Below are positions 1 through 9,999 of a stretch of DNA of 64,000 nucleotides, piece by piece. The stretch covers positions 5,806,501 through 5,870,500 of the forward strand of contig NC_013037.1 of the NCBI RefSeq assembly GCF_000023125.1, read 5' to 3'. Position 1 is the first letter of the stretch, and each line of letters starts with the position of its first letter. The translations under genes and the position numbers were made by a program. Source of the stretch: Dyadobacter fermentans DSM 18053. Lineage in GTDB: Bacteria; Bacteroidota; Bacteroidia; Cytophagales; Spirosomataceae. The notes beneath the pieces are model-generated. The model was not told where the DNA came from. It worked only from the letters and a program-made list of their open reading frames with translations, and did not search any database.

Positions 1-1
1 T

Positions 2-1441
2 GATATCGGCACAACGAACGTCAAATCAGTTGCTTTCGATACTATTTCCGGCGAAATACTCGCCTCGCATAGTGAAAGCTATGAAATGAATCATCCGCAG
101 CCGGATTGGAGTGAACAAGACCCGGAAGAGATTTTTCAGGCGGCCGGCAAGACGTTGAAAACAGTGATTTCCGAATGCAAGGCCGAAGGTGACCCGGTCG
201 GGATCAGTTTCAGCGCCGCCATGCACGGGGTGCTGGCGCTGGATAAGGACGGCAAGCAGCTCACCAACCTGATCATCTGGGCCGATAACCGCAGCGCCGA
301 CGTCGCTACGAAGCTGAGGGCATCGCAGGTCGGCAAGAAGATCTACAACAACAACGGCACGCCCATTCATGCCATGACGCCCGTGTGCAAGTTGTTGTGG
401 ATGAAGAAGAACGAGCCTGAACTCTACCGCAAAACCGCCCGCTTTGTGGGTGTTAAAGAATACATCGTATACCGGCTTACGGGCGAATTTCTCGTCGATT
501 ATTCCATCGCTTCGGCCACGGGGATGTTCAATATCCGCGAGTTGCAATGGGACGCCTACACTTTGAAGAAACTGGGATTAAAAGTTGAAAAACTGCCCAA
601 AGCCGTTTCGCCTTATCACATTGTAAAATTGCCCGAAAGCAATGCCGCCGGGTTGCCCGAAGGCATTCCGCTCATTATGGGCGCGAGCGACGGCTGCCTG
701 GCCAACCTGGGCAGCGGGGCCATCCGAACAGGCTCTATGGCGGTGACGATCGGGACGAGCGCGGCGGTGCGGATTTGTTCCGGCAAACCTTACTCGGACC
801 CGCTGATGCAAACGTTCTGCTATGTACTCGACGAGAAAACCTACATCGTCGGCGGCCCGTCGAACAACGGCGCAGTGATTTTCGAATGGCTCATGAACAC
901 TTTTTTCCCAAAGGAGGAGTATGAGGCGGTTTTCAAGGAAGCGGAAGGCATTAAACCGGGAGCGGAAGGGCTATTATTCTATCCTTACCTCCTGGGCGAG
1001 CGTGCGCCGCTGTGGAGCTCGTCCGTCCGCGGGGGATTCTCCGGCCTGGACATCACCCACACGCGTGCACATTTTGCGAGGGCGGTGATGGAAGGCATTC
1101 TGCTTAATTTGTTCGGCATTGGCAAGGTGCTCATGGAGATGCAGGAAATCGATACCATATATGCCAATGGCGGCTTCGCGCGGAGCGCTACCTGGGTGCA
1201 AATGCTCTCGGATGTGTTCGGGAAGGCGGTGAAGCTCAACGAAACCGTCGAGACAGGAGCCGTAGGAGCAGCCATGATGGGCCTGAAAGCCTTGGGACTG
1301 GCCAAAAATTTCTCCGAACTCACCGCATTCACACAGGTAGGAAAGGAGTTCGACCCCGAAAAGAAGGTGCACGAACAATACGACGCTCTGTCACAGAAAT
1401 TTGCCAAAGGCGCCCAGTTAATGCTGGCCCACGCCGTGTAA
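2..1441 (+). CDS. gntK: Gluconokinase, FGGY sugar kinase family (5' end cut by window edge)
   Basis: ATP-dependent cytosolic kinase that most likely phosphorylates gluconate to 6-phosphogluconate, feeding the pentose phosphate or Entner-Doudoroff route. The frame is open to the left edge; the first visible residues, DIGTTNVK, are the FGGY phosphate-binding loop that normally sits about five residues from the N-terminus, so only a few codons are missing. The 479 visible residues include WADNRS (about 93-98) and GTPIHAMTP (about 119-127), both typical of gluconate kinases, and GASDG (about 227-231) with the expected catalytic Asp. A perfect hairpin terminator follows the stop. Choosing gluconate over xylulose or glycerol is a family judgement from those motifs. 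Confidence 0.85.
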   Translation, partial: DIGTTNVKSVAFDTISGEILASHSESYEMNHPQPDWSEQDPEEIFQAAGKTLKTVISECKAEGDPVGISFSAAMHGVLALDKDGKQLTNLIIWADNRSADVATKLRASQVGKKIYNNNGTPIHAMTPVCKLLWMKKNEPELYRKTARFVGVKEYIVYRLTGEFLVDYSIASATGMFNIRELQWDAYTLKKLGLKVEKLPKAVSPYHIVKLPESNAAGLPEGIPLIMGASDGCLANLGSGAIRTGSMAVTIGTSAAVRICSGKPYSDPLMQTFCYVLDEKTYIVGGPSNNGAVIFEWLMNTFFPKEEYEAVFKEAEGIKPGAEGLLFYPYLLGERAPLWSSSVRGGFSGLDITHTRAHFARAVMEGILLNLFGIGKVLMEMQEIDTIYANGGFARSATWVQMLSDVFGKAVKLNETVETGAVGAAMMGLKALGLAKNFSELTAFTQVGKEFDPEKKVHEQYDALSQKFAKGAQLMLAHAV

Positions 1442-1462
1442 CATCAAATACCATTAACGCAC

Positions 1463-1491
1463 AAAAAAGGCTTCCGATTGGAAGCCTTTTT
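1463..1491. terminator. Bidirectional intrinsic terminator
   Basis: AGGCTTCC-GATT-GGAAGCCT forms an 8-bp perfect stem, preceded by an A-run and followed by a T-run. It can therefore end the rightward kinase transcript and the leftward TonB receptor transcript, which converge here. Confidence 0.85.
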
Positions 1492-1510
1492 GCATTTGAT
1501 CAACTAGCTG

Positions 1511-3886
1511 TTAAAACTTATAGGTAACGCTCAAACGATAGTTTCTCGGAGGATCTGCCTGCCAGTAGTAGGCTTTCAACCAATCGTAGTAACCGCCGCT
1601 ATACAGGTATTTGTCCAGGATGTTGAACACGTTCGCAGTGAGGCGGATATTGTTTTTCTCCCAGAAAACCCCACCGTCCAGTTTGAAATAATCGGGTTGG
1701 TTGAGGGCAGTGTTCGTGGTCGACCAGTTGGTGGTGGCGCGGCCGGCGAGGTATGTGAAACCTGCGGAAATACCGGCGTTTTTCAACGAACCGTGCTGCA
1801 CTTTATAGCTCAGCCATGCATTGGTAGTATGTTTGGCATAACCCGGAACCAGGTCGCCCACTTTCATGTCTGTGATACCTTCGGCAAGCTTCGTCACTTC
1901 GGCGATGGTGTAGGCATAGTTAGCAGTAAGGTTCAGGCCATTAATGATCGTACCGCGAAGGTCGAATTCCACACCCTGGGCCCTTTTCTGGCCCAGCACA
2001 ATGCTCAGCCCAGACGCTTGGCTCTCAGGATCGCCTGTGAGCTCATTATTTTTCAAAATCCGGTAGAATGCCAGCGTTGTATTCCAGCGGCCTTCCGCCC
2101 AGTCGCGTTTCACACCAAACTCGGTGTTGTTACCCGTGATGGGTTTTACGGAACCACCGTTCTTCAAACGGCCCGATTGGGGGATGAATGCCTGGTCGTA
2201 CAATGCATATAATGAAGTGTTTTTAGTCAGCGAAACGCTCAATCCAACGCGCGGCGTGAAATGTTTGGCCTCGTCGTTCGGGCCTCCGTATGCCGATTGT
2301 TTCACGTAGGTATACCGACCAGCCAATGTCAGACGGATACGGTTATCCAGGAAGCCGAGTTCGTCTTGCAGGTATAGGCCTGTATAATCCTGGTTCTGCA
2401 AGCCGCCGCCTGCCGCTGCACGGGATTCGAGGTTCATAGCGCGATCAAATACCGGGAAACCCATTACCGGCGTGCCGTAGTAAGGATTTTTCGGATCAAA
2501 TTCGGCACCGGCTGAGTCCAGCGCGTAGGATTGCGACCAGTCGGCGAAGTAGTTTTTGCTACCCAGATCGATTCCGCCGAGAATGCGGTGCCGCACAGCG
2601 CCGGTTTTCACGTCACCGTTAACAAACACCTGGCCAAGCGTCATTTCACTTTTTGCATCCCAAAGGCCTACGCCGCGGTACATTAGTCCGCTCGGTTTGA
2701 TAGAATCCGGCCACATGCTGCTGCCTGCCAGTTGGTAATTGAAATAACCCACTTGCGCAGTCAATTTCCAGTCTGAATTAATCTGGTGCTGCAAGTTCAC
2801 GAACACACTGTGGTCGTTGATCTTGGTAGGAGCCAGGCCCTGAGGCATCGTGGTGAAATCACGCGGCAATGTGGCGTAGCCATCCGGCGAGAACACGTAG
2901 AACGACCCTACGTTCGACATTTTCGCGTATTGCAATGTGTATTCGGCCGTCAGTTTGGTCTTTTCGTCGATTTGGTAAGACACCACCGGCGCGATGCTGT
3001 AACGGTTGTTGTATTCAAAGGGGCGGAAAGAGCCTTTGTTCTGTGCCGCCACATTGAGGCGGTAAAGGAATTTGCTATCCTTGCTCAGTTTGCCGTCGAG
3101 GTCGAGGGTGGCGCGGTATAGGCCGAAGCTGCCCACACTGAATGCCACCTCACCTTTATCCTGGCCGGTCGGCTTTTTGGTAACCACGTTATACAATCCG
3201 CTCGGATCGCCGTTGGCCAGCATAAAACCTGCCGGGCCTTTCACGAATTCAATATGGTCCACGAAGCTCATATCTTCTGTCAGCGGGCCCCAGTAGGAGT
3301 TTACCACATTGAAACCGTTGCGGAAAGCCTGGATTTGCGAGCCGCGCATGCTGATATTGGCATACATATCGCCCCAGTGTTCCAGACGAACGGCGCCGCT
3401 CACGTTGCGAATCAGTCCGTCGCTCATGCTGATGATCTGCTGGTCGGCGAGTACTTTGGATGTTACAACCTGTACGTTCTGAGGAGTTTCCAGAATGGGT
3501 GTGAGGAGTTTCATGCTGGATGAAAACTGGTCCGATTTGTAGCTGGTACCGCTCTTTACGATCACTTCCTGCAATTCGTTCGCATTTTCGGAGAGTGTGA
3601 AGGAAACGTTCACCGTTTCGCCCGCAGCGACAGAAACTTCCTTCTCCTGCGTGGCCACGCCTACAAAGCTTACGAGTAGAGTGTAGGTGCCAGGTTTTAC
3701 CCTTTCAATTGTGAATTTTCCTTGATTGTCGGAGATCGCACCACGAGCGGTTCCTTTAATTCCCACCGAAACCTGCTCTGCCGGTTGCCCATCCGAGCTC
3801 AGTATCTGTCCTGATATTCTGCCGTTTTGCGCGAATGCGGACACGCTCGTCAGCAGGACTAGGATTAAAATATAAAAGTTTTTCAT
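1511..3886 (-). CDS. TonB-dependent siderophore-type receptor with N-terminal carboxypeptidase-regulatory domain
   Basis: Outer-membrane active transporter for a ferric chelate or similar ligand, energised by TonB-ExbBD. The 791 residues start with a signal peptide (1-19, ending AFA). A carboxypeptidase D regulatory-like beta-sandwich (about 22-105, typical of Bacteroidota) and a plug domain (about 120-235) follow. The plug includes EFVKGPAGFMLANGDPSGLYNVVTKKP-type residues characteristic of the FhuA/siderophore receptor class. The C-terminal barrel ends in the aromatic YKF. It is transcribed alone and converges on the kinase. The ligand cannot be read from the sequence. No FecI/FecR pair lies beside it. 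Confidence 0.9.
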   Translation of the reverse strand: MKNFYILILVLLTSVSAFAQNGRISGQILSSDGQPAEQVSVGIKGTARGAISDNQGKFTIERVKPGTYTLLVSFVGVATQEKEVSVAAGETVNVSFTLSENANELQEVIVKSGTSYKSDQFSSSMKLLTPILETPQNVQVVTSKVLADQQIISMSDGLIRNVSGAVRLEHWGDMYANISMRGSQIQAFRNGFNVVNSYWGPLTEDMSFVDHIEFVKGPAGFMLANGDPSGLYNVVTKKPTGQDKGEVAFSVGSFGLYRATLDLDGKLSKDSKFLYRLNVAAQNKGSFRPFEYNNRYSIAPVVSYQIDEKTKLTAEYTLQYAKMSNVGSFYVFSPDGYATLPRDFTTMPQGLAPTKINDHSVFVNLQHQINSDWKLTAQVGYFNYQLAGSSMWPDSIKPSGLMYRGVGLWDAKSEMTLGQVFVNGDVKTGAVRHRILGGIDLGSKNYFADWSQSYALDSAGAEFDPKNPYYGTPVMGFPVFDRAMNLESRAAAGGGLQNQDYTGLYLQDELGFLDNRIRLTLAGRYTYVKQSAYGGPNDEAKHFTPRVGLSVSLTKNTSLYALYDQAFIPQSGRLKNGGSVKPITGNNTEFGVKRDWAEGRWNTTLAFYRILKNNELTGDPESQASGLSIVLGQKRAQGVEFDLRGTIINGLNLTANYAYTIAEVTKLAEGITDMKVGDLVPGYAKHTTNAWLSYKVQHGSLKNAGISAGFTYLAGRATTNWSTTNTALNQPDYFKLDGGVFWEKNNIRLTANVFNILDKYLYSGGYYDWLKAYYWQADPPRNYRLSVTYKF

Positions 3887-4014
3887 TTTATTTAAAATTG
3901 GACTAAATAGTTAACGAGCCGCAAATATCAGTCGGGAAATTTTATGAGGCAAGGTTTTATTTAGATTTATTTAAAATAGTATCTAACGACCACTTATTCA
4001 CTAATTTAGGCCAT

Positions 4015-4049
4015 TAAAAAAGCCGCATTGTCCATTCAGACAATGCGGC
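4015..4049 (-). terminator. Intrinsic terminator of the cytochrome c gene
   Basis: On the minus strand GCCGCATTGTC pairs with GACAATGCGGC across a 6-base loop and runs into TTTTTT. It lies just downstream of the cytochrome c stop. Confidence 0.85.
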
Positions 4050-4068
4050 CAGATCAGGGTTCGGAAGC

Positions 4069-4479
4069 CTATTTCTTCTCCTTTACTTCCTCCACCATTT
4101 TCTCGGTAATCATTTTCTTTTCGGACGAGTTGCCCCAGGAATTCATGATGTAATTCATCACATCGGCAATTTCATCGTTGCCCAGGCCGGGGTTCGGCAT
4201 CATGTTGTCGTACTCCACGCCATTGACGGTGATTTTGCCCGCCAACCCGAATTTAACCGCCCGGATCGCATTTTCGGGCGTTTTCATGAGGTAATCCGAC
4301 TTTGCGAGCGGTGGAAACGTGGCAGTTACACCTTCACCTGTGCCCATATGGCAGGTAATGCAGTTTTCGGAATAAACCATCTTGCCCCGCTCGATGCTTT
4401 TGGCAAGCTCATCGTCCTGCACAGCCGGGATCGCAGCATAGAAAGTCGCTGCCGAAAGTATTGTGAGTAATAGTTTCAT
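4069..4479 (-). CDS. Small secreted class I cytochrome c
   Basis: Periplasmic electron carrier of 136 residues. It has an N-terminal signal segment (1-17), one haem-attachment motif CITCH (40-44) and a likely axial Met in the DNMMPNPG segment (about 93-94). It lies downstream of the PQQ-type sugar dehydrogenase on the same strand, across a 165-bp gap, and is a plausible electron acceptor for it; this pairing is inference from proximity. A clear terminator follows, so it ends its transcript. Confidence 0.88.
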   Translation of the reverse strand: MKLLLTILSAATFYAAIPAVQDDELAKSIERGKMVYSENCITCHMGTGEGVTATFPPLAKSDYLMKTPENAIRAVKFGLAGKITVNGVEYDNMMPNPGLGNDEIADVMNYIMNSWGNSSEKKMITEKMVEEVKEKK

Positions 4480-4550
4480 GGTGAAAATTTTGAGTGGAAG
4501 ATGGGGCTCCCGGGTACACGCCGGCCATTTGCCGATCGTCTGATATTATT

Positions 4551-4598
4551 CGGAGGCCCCGGCCGGCCGTTTTGTGCGAAACCGGCCAAAGGCCTCCG
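4551..4598. repeat. Nested GC-rich inverted repeat between sugar dehydrogenase and cytochrome c
   Basis: An outer stem CGGAGGCC/GGCCTCCG encloses an inner GGCCGG/CCGGCC stem. It has no T-run on either side. It sits in the 165-bp gap between two same-strand genes and could act as a transcript stabiliser, an attenuator or an end of the dehydrogenase message. Function is not shown. Confidence 0.5.
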
Positions 4599-4644
4599 AT
4601 ATTCGGTACAAAGCACGCTTCGCACCATTAATGAACTACTTTAA

Positions 4645-5823
4645 TCAGCCTTTAGGCGTCAGGCGCACCACTTTGCCCGAGTTTTCCAATACCACGTACA
4701 CATTGCCGTCCGAGCCCATGCGCACGTCACGCACGCGACCGATCTTATCGAAAATCACCTCACGCTTGGTCACCTTATTGCCGCGCACGGTGAGGTGTTG
4801 CAGGTACATGAATTTCAGCGAGCCTACCAGGAGGTCGCCTTTCCAGTCCTTGTATTTGTCGTTGCTCAGGAATGTCATGCCGCAAGGCGCGATAGACGGT
4901 TTCCAGTAGATAACCGGTTGTTCAAGGCCAGCCTTCGCGGTATCTTTTGAAATGATGCTATTGTCGTAGTCGATTCCGTAGGTGATCAGCGGCCAGCCGT
5001 AATTTTTACCTTTTTCGATGATATTGAGCTCATCGCCGCCCTGCGGGCCGTGCTCGTGCTCCCAGATCACGCCCGTAGCCGGGTTGATGATCAGGCCTTG
5101 CGGGTTACGGTGTCCGTAGGTCCAGATTTCCGGTCTTGCGCCGGCTGTTTTCACAAACGGGTTGTCGGAAGGGATTTTACCATCTTCATGCAGCCTTACT
5201 ACTTTGCCCTGGTCGCGGCCGAGGTTTTGCGAGTTTTCTTTCTGCCCGCGCTCGCCGAGCGACAGGAACACATAGCCTTTTTTGTCGAAAACAATGCGGC
5301 CGCCGAAGTGGACATTGCCTTTTACATTCGGGATAGCCTTGAAAAGGTGCTGAATGTCGGTCAATGCGTTGCCTTTCAGTTTAGCGCGCATTAATGCGGT
5401 GTTGGCGCCGCCGTCGTCACCTTCTTCGCCTTCCTTTTTAGGAGAAGAGTAGCTGATGTAGATCCAGCCGTTGGATTTATAGTCGGGGTGGAGTGCGATA
5501 TCCAGCAAACCGCCTTGTCCTTTGTACCAAACTTCGGGAATGCCGGTAACTTCCTGGGCATCGAGCTTGCCGTTTCTGACAATGCGCAATTTGCCGCCGC
5601 GCTCGGTTACGAGCAGCTCGCCGCCGGGCAGCAATGCAGATGCCCAGGGCATGCTGAGGCCGGTAGCCACGGTATCAACCTTGAAACTGGCTTCAGAGAA
5701 TGCTTTCGAATCGCGTTTATCGTCCGACGAGCTGTTGCTCATCAGCCCGATCGAAGCGGTGAGCAACATACCGCCCAATGCGACGGGGAGGTATTTTTTG
5801 AGCTTAGAAATGTTGGGGTTCAT
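4645..5823 (-). CDS. PQQ-dependent sugar dehydrogenase (soluble glucose/sorbosone dehydrogenase family)
   Basis: Six-bladed beta-propeller oxidoreductase of the YliI/Asd type that oxidises aldose sugars in the periplasm with PQQ. The 392 residues begin with an N-terminal hydrophobic signal or anchor (about 12-30). Family motifs follow: MPWASALLPGGELLVTERGG (about 59-78), HFGGRIVFD, and WTYGHRNPQGL followed by WEHEHGPQGGDELN. The last two contribute PQQ and calcium ligands in this family. It is followed by the cytochrome c gene, a natural electron sink. PQQ biosynthesis genes are not in the window. Confidence 0.88.
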   Translation of the reverse strand: MNPNISKLKKYLPVALGGMLLTASIGLMSNSSSDDKRDSKAFSEASFKVDTVATGLSMPWASALLPGGELLVTERGGKLRIVRNGKLDAQEVTGIPEVWYKGQGGLLDIALHPDYKSNGWIYISYSSPKKEGEEGDDGGANTALMRAKLKGNALTDIQHLFKAIPNVKGNVHFGGRIVFDKKGYVFLSLGERGQKENSQNLGRDQGKVVRLHEDGKIPSDNPFVKTAGARPEIWTYGHRNPQGLIINPATGVIWEHEHGPQGGDELNIIEKGKNYGWPLITYGIDYDNSIISKDTAKAGLEQPVIYWKPSIAPCGMTFLSNDKYKDWKGDLLVGSLKFMYLQHLTVRGNKVTKREVIFDKIGRVRDVRMGSDGNVYVVLENSGKVVRLTPKG

Positions 5824-6003
5824 AGATCAACGGTGAATAATGGTCTGTGCAATGGATAGTAAAGGTAACGGCTTCGGTAAAAAGCCCAAGTTTTGATCAA
5901 TATTAAGCAATCATCTTCAAAAGCATTTACTCATTATTAGAAAAGTCGGGCTCCGAAGAGGCATTCGACGGCCGGAAGACGAGGCTCCCGGCCGGTGTCG
6001 GTG

Positions 6004-8280
6004 TTATTTGGTCAGCGAGAACGGCGCCGCTTCCGGCTTGGTTCCCCAGTTGTTGGAAGCCTTGTCGGTGAGGTCGAATTGTACGGTTCCGCCTTTCTGG
6101 ATGTCGCTGTGTTCGAGGTAAGTTTTGTCGTACGACTTGCCGTTCAGTTTAGCGCCTTTAATGTACAAATTGGTATCGCTGCTCGCCGGCGCTTCGATGG
6201 TGAATTTCTTGCCGTCTTCCATCGTGAGCGTCGCTTTTTTGAATAATGGCGAGCCGATCACATACTGCGTGGTGCCGGGTGTGACGGGGTAGAAGCCGAG
6301 GGATGAAAACACGTACCAGGCCGAGGTCTGACCGTTGTCCTCGTCGCCGCAATAGCCGTCGGGTGTGGGCTGATACAGCCTTTTCATAACCTGGCGCGTC
6401 CAGTATTGGGCTTTGTCGGGGGCGCCGGCGTAGTTGTACAGGTAAATCATATGCTGGATCGGCTGGTTGCCGTGCGCATAGTTACCCATGTTCATGATCT
6501 GCATTTCGCGGATTTCGTGGATCGGGAAGCCGTAATAGCTGTCGTCGAATACCGGCGGCAATGTAAACACCGTATCGAGTTTTTTTACAAAAGCCTCACG
6601 GCCGCCTACGAGGTTGATCAGCCCTTTCACATCCTGGAACACCGACCAGGTGTAGTGAATGCTGTTCCCCTCGGTAAATGCATCGCCCCATTTGAAAGGA
6701 TTAAATGGCGTCTGGAACTTGCCGTCCTTGTTTTTGCCGCGCATCCATTTCGTTTCCGGGTCGAAGAGGTTTTTGTAGTTTTGGCTTCTTTTCAAATACA
6801 AATCCACTTCCGATTGCGGCTTTTTCAGCTCTTTCGCCAGTTGGGCAATACAGAAATCGGCATAGGCATATTCCAGCGTCCGCGCGGCATTCTCATTGAT
6901 TTTTACATCATAAGGAACATAACCCAGCTCATTATAATATTCATGCCCGAAACGCCCTACCGAGCTTACTGGGCCTGCATTCTCGGTGTTTTTCAGTATG
7001 GCTTCGTACAGTTTGTTAATGTCATAACCGCGGATGCCTTTAATGTACGAATCGGCGATCAGCGAGGCCGAGTTCGAGCCGATCATACAATCGCGGTGGC
7101 CGGGGCTGGCCCATTCGGGGAGGAAGCCGCTTTCGTCGTATGCATTGGCGAGGCCTTCCATGATCTGCCCGTTCAGGGTCGGGTACATGAGCGTGAAGAA
7201 CGGGAACACGGCGCGGAATGTATCCCAGAAGCCATTGTCGGTAAACATGTAGCCGGGGCGCACCTCGCCATTGTAAGGGCTGTAATGCACGACCTTGTTG
7301 GCCTTGTCCATTTCAAAAAACTTCCTCGGGAATAACAGCACGCGGTAAAGGCACGAGTAAAATGTGCGGATCTGGTCGATGTTGTCGCCTTCTACTTTAA
7401 TGCGCGAAAGCTCCGTGTTCCAGGCCTGTTCGCCTTTTTTCATCGTTGCATCGAACGAGTCGTTGCCCAGCTCGCGTTGCAGGTTCAGCTCGGCTTGTTC
7501 GGGGCTGATGAACGAAGAGGCTACCTTGATACCGACCTGCTCGCCTCTTTTGGTTTTAAACCCAACCACTGCACCTGCATGCGCTGCGCTCAGTTCGAGC
7601 GTGTCTTTGGCGAGCGTCTTTCCGTGGAATGCAGACGAGAATGTGAAGGGTTTATCAAAAACCAAAACAAAATAATTCTTGAAATTGGCCGGCACACCGC
7701 CACTGTTTTTCGTGGTGTAACCGATGATTTTACGCTCTTTCGGCAGAACTTTCACATACGAACCTTTGTCAAATGCGTCCACAAGCACGTAGGAAGTGTC
7801 CGCCTGCGGGAAAGTAATGCGGAACTGAGCGGCGCGCTCGGTTGGTGTGATTTCGGTGGTAATGTCGTGGTCGGCCAGGTATACCTTGTAATAATGCGGT
7901 TTTGCTGTTTCGGCCTTGTGGGAGAACCAGCTCGCGCGGCTTTCCTCGTCGATTTTCAGCTTGCCGGTGACGGGCATAATGGCAAACTGGCCGTAATCGT
8001 TGATCCACGGGCTCGGCTGGTGCGTTTGCTTGAAGCCACGGATCTTTTCGGCGTCGTACATATAAGCCCATCCGTCGCCCATTTTGCCGGTTTGCGGCAT
8101 CCAGAAGTTCATTCCCCAGGGCAGGGCGATGGCCGGATAAGTGTTACCGGCAGATAAGCTGAATTTGGACTGGGTGCCCATCAGCGGGTTCACGTAATCG
8201 ACCAGATTTGCGGTACCTTGCCCGTAGGATAATTGCATGGCGGCAATAATGGTAAAAAGGCAGGTCAGGAGTTTTTTCAT
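6004..8280 (-). CDS. GH92 family alpha-mannosidase, secreted
   Basis: Calcium-dependent exo-acting mannosidase of glycoside hydrolase family 92, probably releasing mannose from glycans (alpha-1,2 activity is the commonest). The 758 residues begin with a signal peptide (1-20, ending SYG). Conserved GH92 blocks follow: NPLMGTQSKFSLSAGNTYPAIALPWGMNFWMPQTG-type N-terminus, PEWASPGHRDCMIGSNSASLIAD, GNSIHYTWSVFQD and GDEDNGQTSAWYVFSSLGFYPV. The last block carries the acidic catalytic region. Length matches single-module members. It is transcribed alone, divergent from hslU across 270 bp. There is no adjacent SusC/SusD pair, so it is not part of a classic polysaccharide locus here. Confidence 0.93.
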   Translation of the reverse strand: MKKLLTCLFTIIAAMQLSYGQGTANLVDYVNPLMGTQSKFSLSAGNTYPAIALPWGMNFWMPQTGKMGDGWAYMYDAEKIRGFKQTHQPSPWINDYGQFAIMPVTGKLKIDEESRASWFSHKAETAKPHYYKVYLADHDITTEITPTERAAQFRITFPQADTSYVLVDAFDKGSYVKVLPKERKIIGYTTKNSGGVPANFKNYFVLVFDKPFTFSSAFHGKTLAKDTLELSAAHAGAVVGFKTKRGEQVGIKVASSFISPEQAELNLQRELGNDSFDATMKKGEQAWNTELSRIKVEGDNIDQIRTFYSCLYRVLLFPRKFFEMDKANKVVHYSPYNGEVRPGYMFTDNGFWDTFRAVFPFFTLMYPTLNGQIMEGLANAYDESGFLPEWASPGHRDCMIGSNSASLIADSYIKGIRGYDINKLYEAILKNTENAGPVSSVGRFGHEYYNELGYVPYDVKINENAARTLEYAYADFCIAQLAKELKKPQSEVDLYLKRSQNYKNLFDPETKWMRGKNKDGKFQTPFNPFKWGDAFTEGNSIHYTWSVFQDVKGLINLVGGREAFVKKLDTVFTLPPVFDDSYYGFPIHEIREMQIMNMGNYAHGNQPIQHMIYLYNYAGAPDKAQYWTRQVMKRLYQPTPDGYCGDEDNGQTSAWYVFSSLGFYPVTPGTTQYVIGSPLFKKATLTMEDGKKFTIEAPASSDTNLYIKGAKLNGKSYDKTYLEHSDIQKGGTVQFDLTDKASNNWGTKPEAAPFSLTK

Positions 8281-8550
8281 GTCAGGGACAATTCTTTTTT
8301 ATATTGGTTTCGGTATTATAAATGCAGGGACAAAAGTAATCGAAGGGCAGAGAACAAAAAGTAAAGGCGTCAAAGATTTCCCAACGGTACGTTTCCTGCC
8401 ATTTTGTACCGGCATAGTTCTTTTTAACGTTAACGAACGAAGGCTGCAGACAGCCTTCCCGAAATTATATCACATGAATTCTAAATCCGCGCACGGGGCT
8501 GTCTTACAACCCGGTGCGGTGAATGAGTTTTGAATCCAGATCAATCCAAA

Positions 8551-9942
8551 ATGACAGAACACCTTAACCGCCTAACACCGCGTCAGATCGTTTTCGAGCT
8601 TGACCAATATATCATCGGACAAAATGACGCAAAGCGCAACGTCGCGATCGCGCTGCGGAACCGGTGGAGGCGAATGAACAGTCCGGAGGACATTCAGCGG
8701 GAAATTATCCCGAATAACATACTGATGATCGGCGCCACGGGCGTAGGTAAAACCGAAATTGCCCGCCGGCTTGCCAAAATCGCGGACGCGCCGTTCGTAA
8801 AAGTGGAAGCATCGAAATTTACGGAAGTTGGGTATGTGGGCCGCGACGTCGAAAGCATGGTCCGCGACCTGGTGGAGCAGGCCGTAGGCATGGTACGCAC
8901 GCAGAAAAAGGAAGAAGTGAAAATCAAGGCGGAACAGGCCGTGGAAGACATTATCCTTGATGCATTGATCCCGCCCGTACACGGCTCAGGCGGCACAAGG
9001 CCTTTGCCCGACAATGGCTCCGAAGAAATGCCTCAGAGCGATGCCGAACTGAACCAGCGCACGCGCGAGCGTTTCCGCGAGAAAATCCGCAATGGCGAAC
9101 TCGACAGCCGCAAAATTGAAATCGAAGTACAACAGAACCAAATGCCAAATGTAGGCATGATAGGCGGTGCCGTGGACGACGTTTCTATGATGAATATCCA
9201 GGAAATGATCGGCAATATGATGCCGCGCCGTGGTAAAAAGCGCAAAGTGACCGTGGAAGAAGCGCGTAAGTTGCTGCTGGACGAAGAGGCGTCGAAACTG
9301 ATCGATATGGACGAGGTGAAGCTGGAAGCCATCAAAAAGGCGGAAAATCTCGGTATCATTTTCATTGACGAGATCGACAAGGTCGCATCCAGCCGTTCCG
9401 GCGGAAGCGGTCCCGATGTGAGCCGCGAAGGCGTGCAGCGCGATTTGCTCCCAATCGTGGAAGGAAGCTCCGTGAATACCAAACACGGTGTGATCCAGAC
9501 TGACCACATCCTGTTCATCGCCGCAGGCGCATTCCACGTGTCGAAGCCATCCGACCTCATCCCGGAACTTCAAGGCCGCTTCCCGATCCGTGTGGAGCTT
9601 AACAGCCTGACGGAAGGTGATTTTTACCAAATCCTGAAAGCGCCTAAAAATGCATTGACGAAGCAATATGGTGCGATGATGGAAGCGGAAGGCGTGGAGC
9701 TGGATTTCGAAGACGGCGCGCTGCGCGAAATCGCCCGCATTGCATTCGAGGTCAATAGCGAAGTAGAAAACATCGGTGCCCGCCGCCTGCAAACTGTCAT
9801 GAGCTCACTCCTCAACGACTTCATGTTCGACATCCCCGACATGATCGGCGACGGCTCGCAAATCACCATCACCGCCGAAATGGTAGAGCAAAAGCTATCC
9901 GCACTGGTGAAAAATAGGGATTTGAGTCAATATATACTTTGA
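8551..9942 (+). CDS. hslU: ATP-dependent protease ATPase subunit HslU
   Basis: Hexameric AAA+ unfoldase that feeds substrates to the HslV peptidase in the cytosol. The 463 residues contain LTPRQIVFELDQYIIGQ at the N-terminus, Walker A GATGVGKTE, the long inserted I-domain, Walker B IIFIDEIDK, and the C-terminal tail ending SQYIL that docks into HslV. An in-frame TTG at 8530 would add seven residues; the ATG at 8551 gives the usual N-terminus and is preferred. hslV is not adjacent, which is a departure from the common hslVU arrangement. Confidence 0.96.
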   Translation: MTEHLNRLTPRQIVFELDQYIIGQNDAKRNVAIALRNRWRRMNSPEDIQREIIPNNILMIGATGVGKTEIARRLAKIADAPFVKVEASKFTEVGYVGRDVESMVRDLVEQAVGMVRTQKKEEVKIKAEQAVEDIILDALIPPVHGSGGTRPLPDNGSEEMPQSDAELNQRTRERFREKIRNGELDSRKIEIEVQQNQMPNVGMIGGAVDDVSMMNIQEMIGNMMPRRGKKRKVTVEEARKLLLDEEASKLIDMDEVKLEAIKKAENLGIIFIDEIDKVASSRSGGSGPDVSREGVQRDLLPIVEGSSVNTKHGVIQTDHILFIAAGAFHVSKPSDLIPELQGRFPIRVELNSLTEGDFYQILKAPKNALTKQYGAMMEAEGVELDFEDGALREIARIAFEVNSEVENIGARRLQTVMSSLLNDFMFDIPDMIGDGSQITITAEMVEQKLSALVKNRDLSQYIL

Positions 9943-9999
9943 AAAATGGAAGGGGGGAAACGGAAGGAAGGGTAGCGGCGCGTTTGGAATGAAATAAGA

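Noticed and set aside
5824-6003. Strong terminator between the GH92 and sugar dehydrogenase genes
   Set aside because: A GGCCGG/CCGGCC pair is present, but the loop is long and there is no adjacent U-tract on the relevant strand.
8530-8550. TTG start for hslU
   Set aside because: It adds seven residues not expected in HslU; ATG 8551 gives the conserved N-terminus.
8986-9792. Long antisense open frame opposite hslU (and similar ones at 6406-7335, 26818-27660 and 51602-52480)
   Set aside because: These lie wholly within strongly conserved genes on the other strand, show no family motifs and reflect codon bias.
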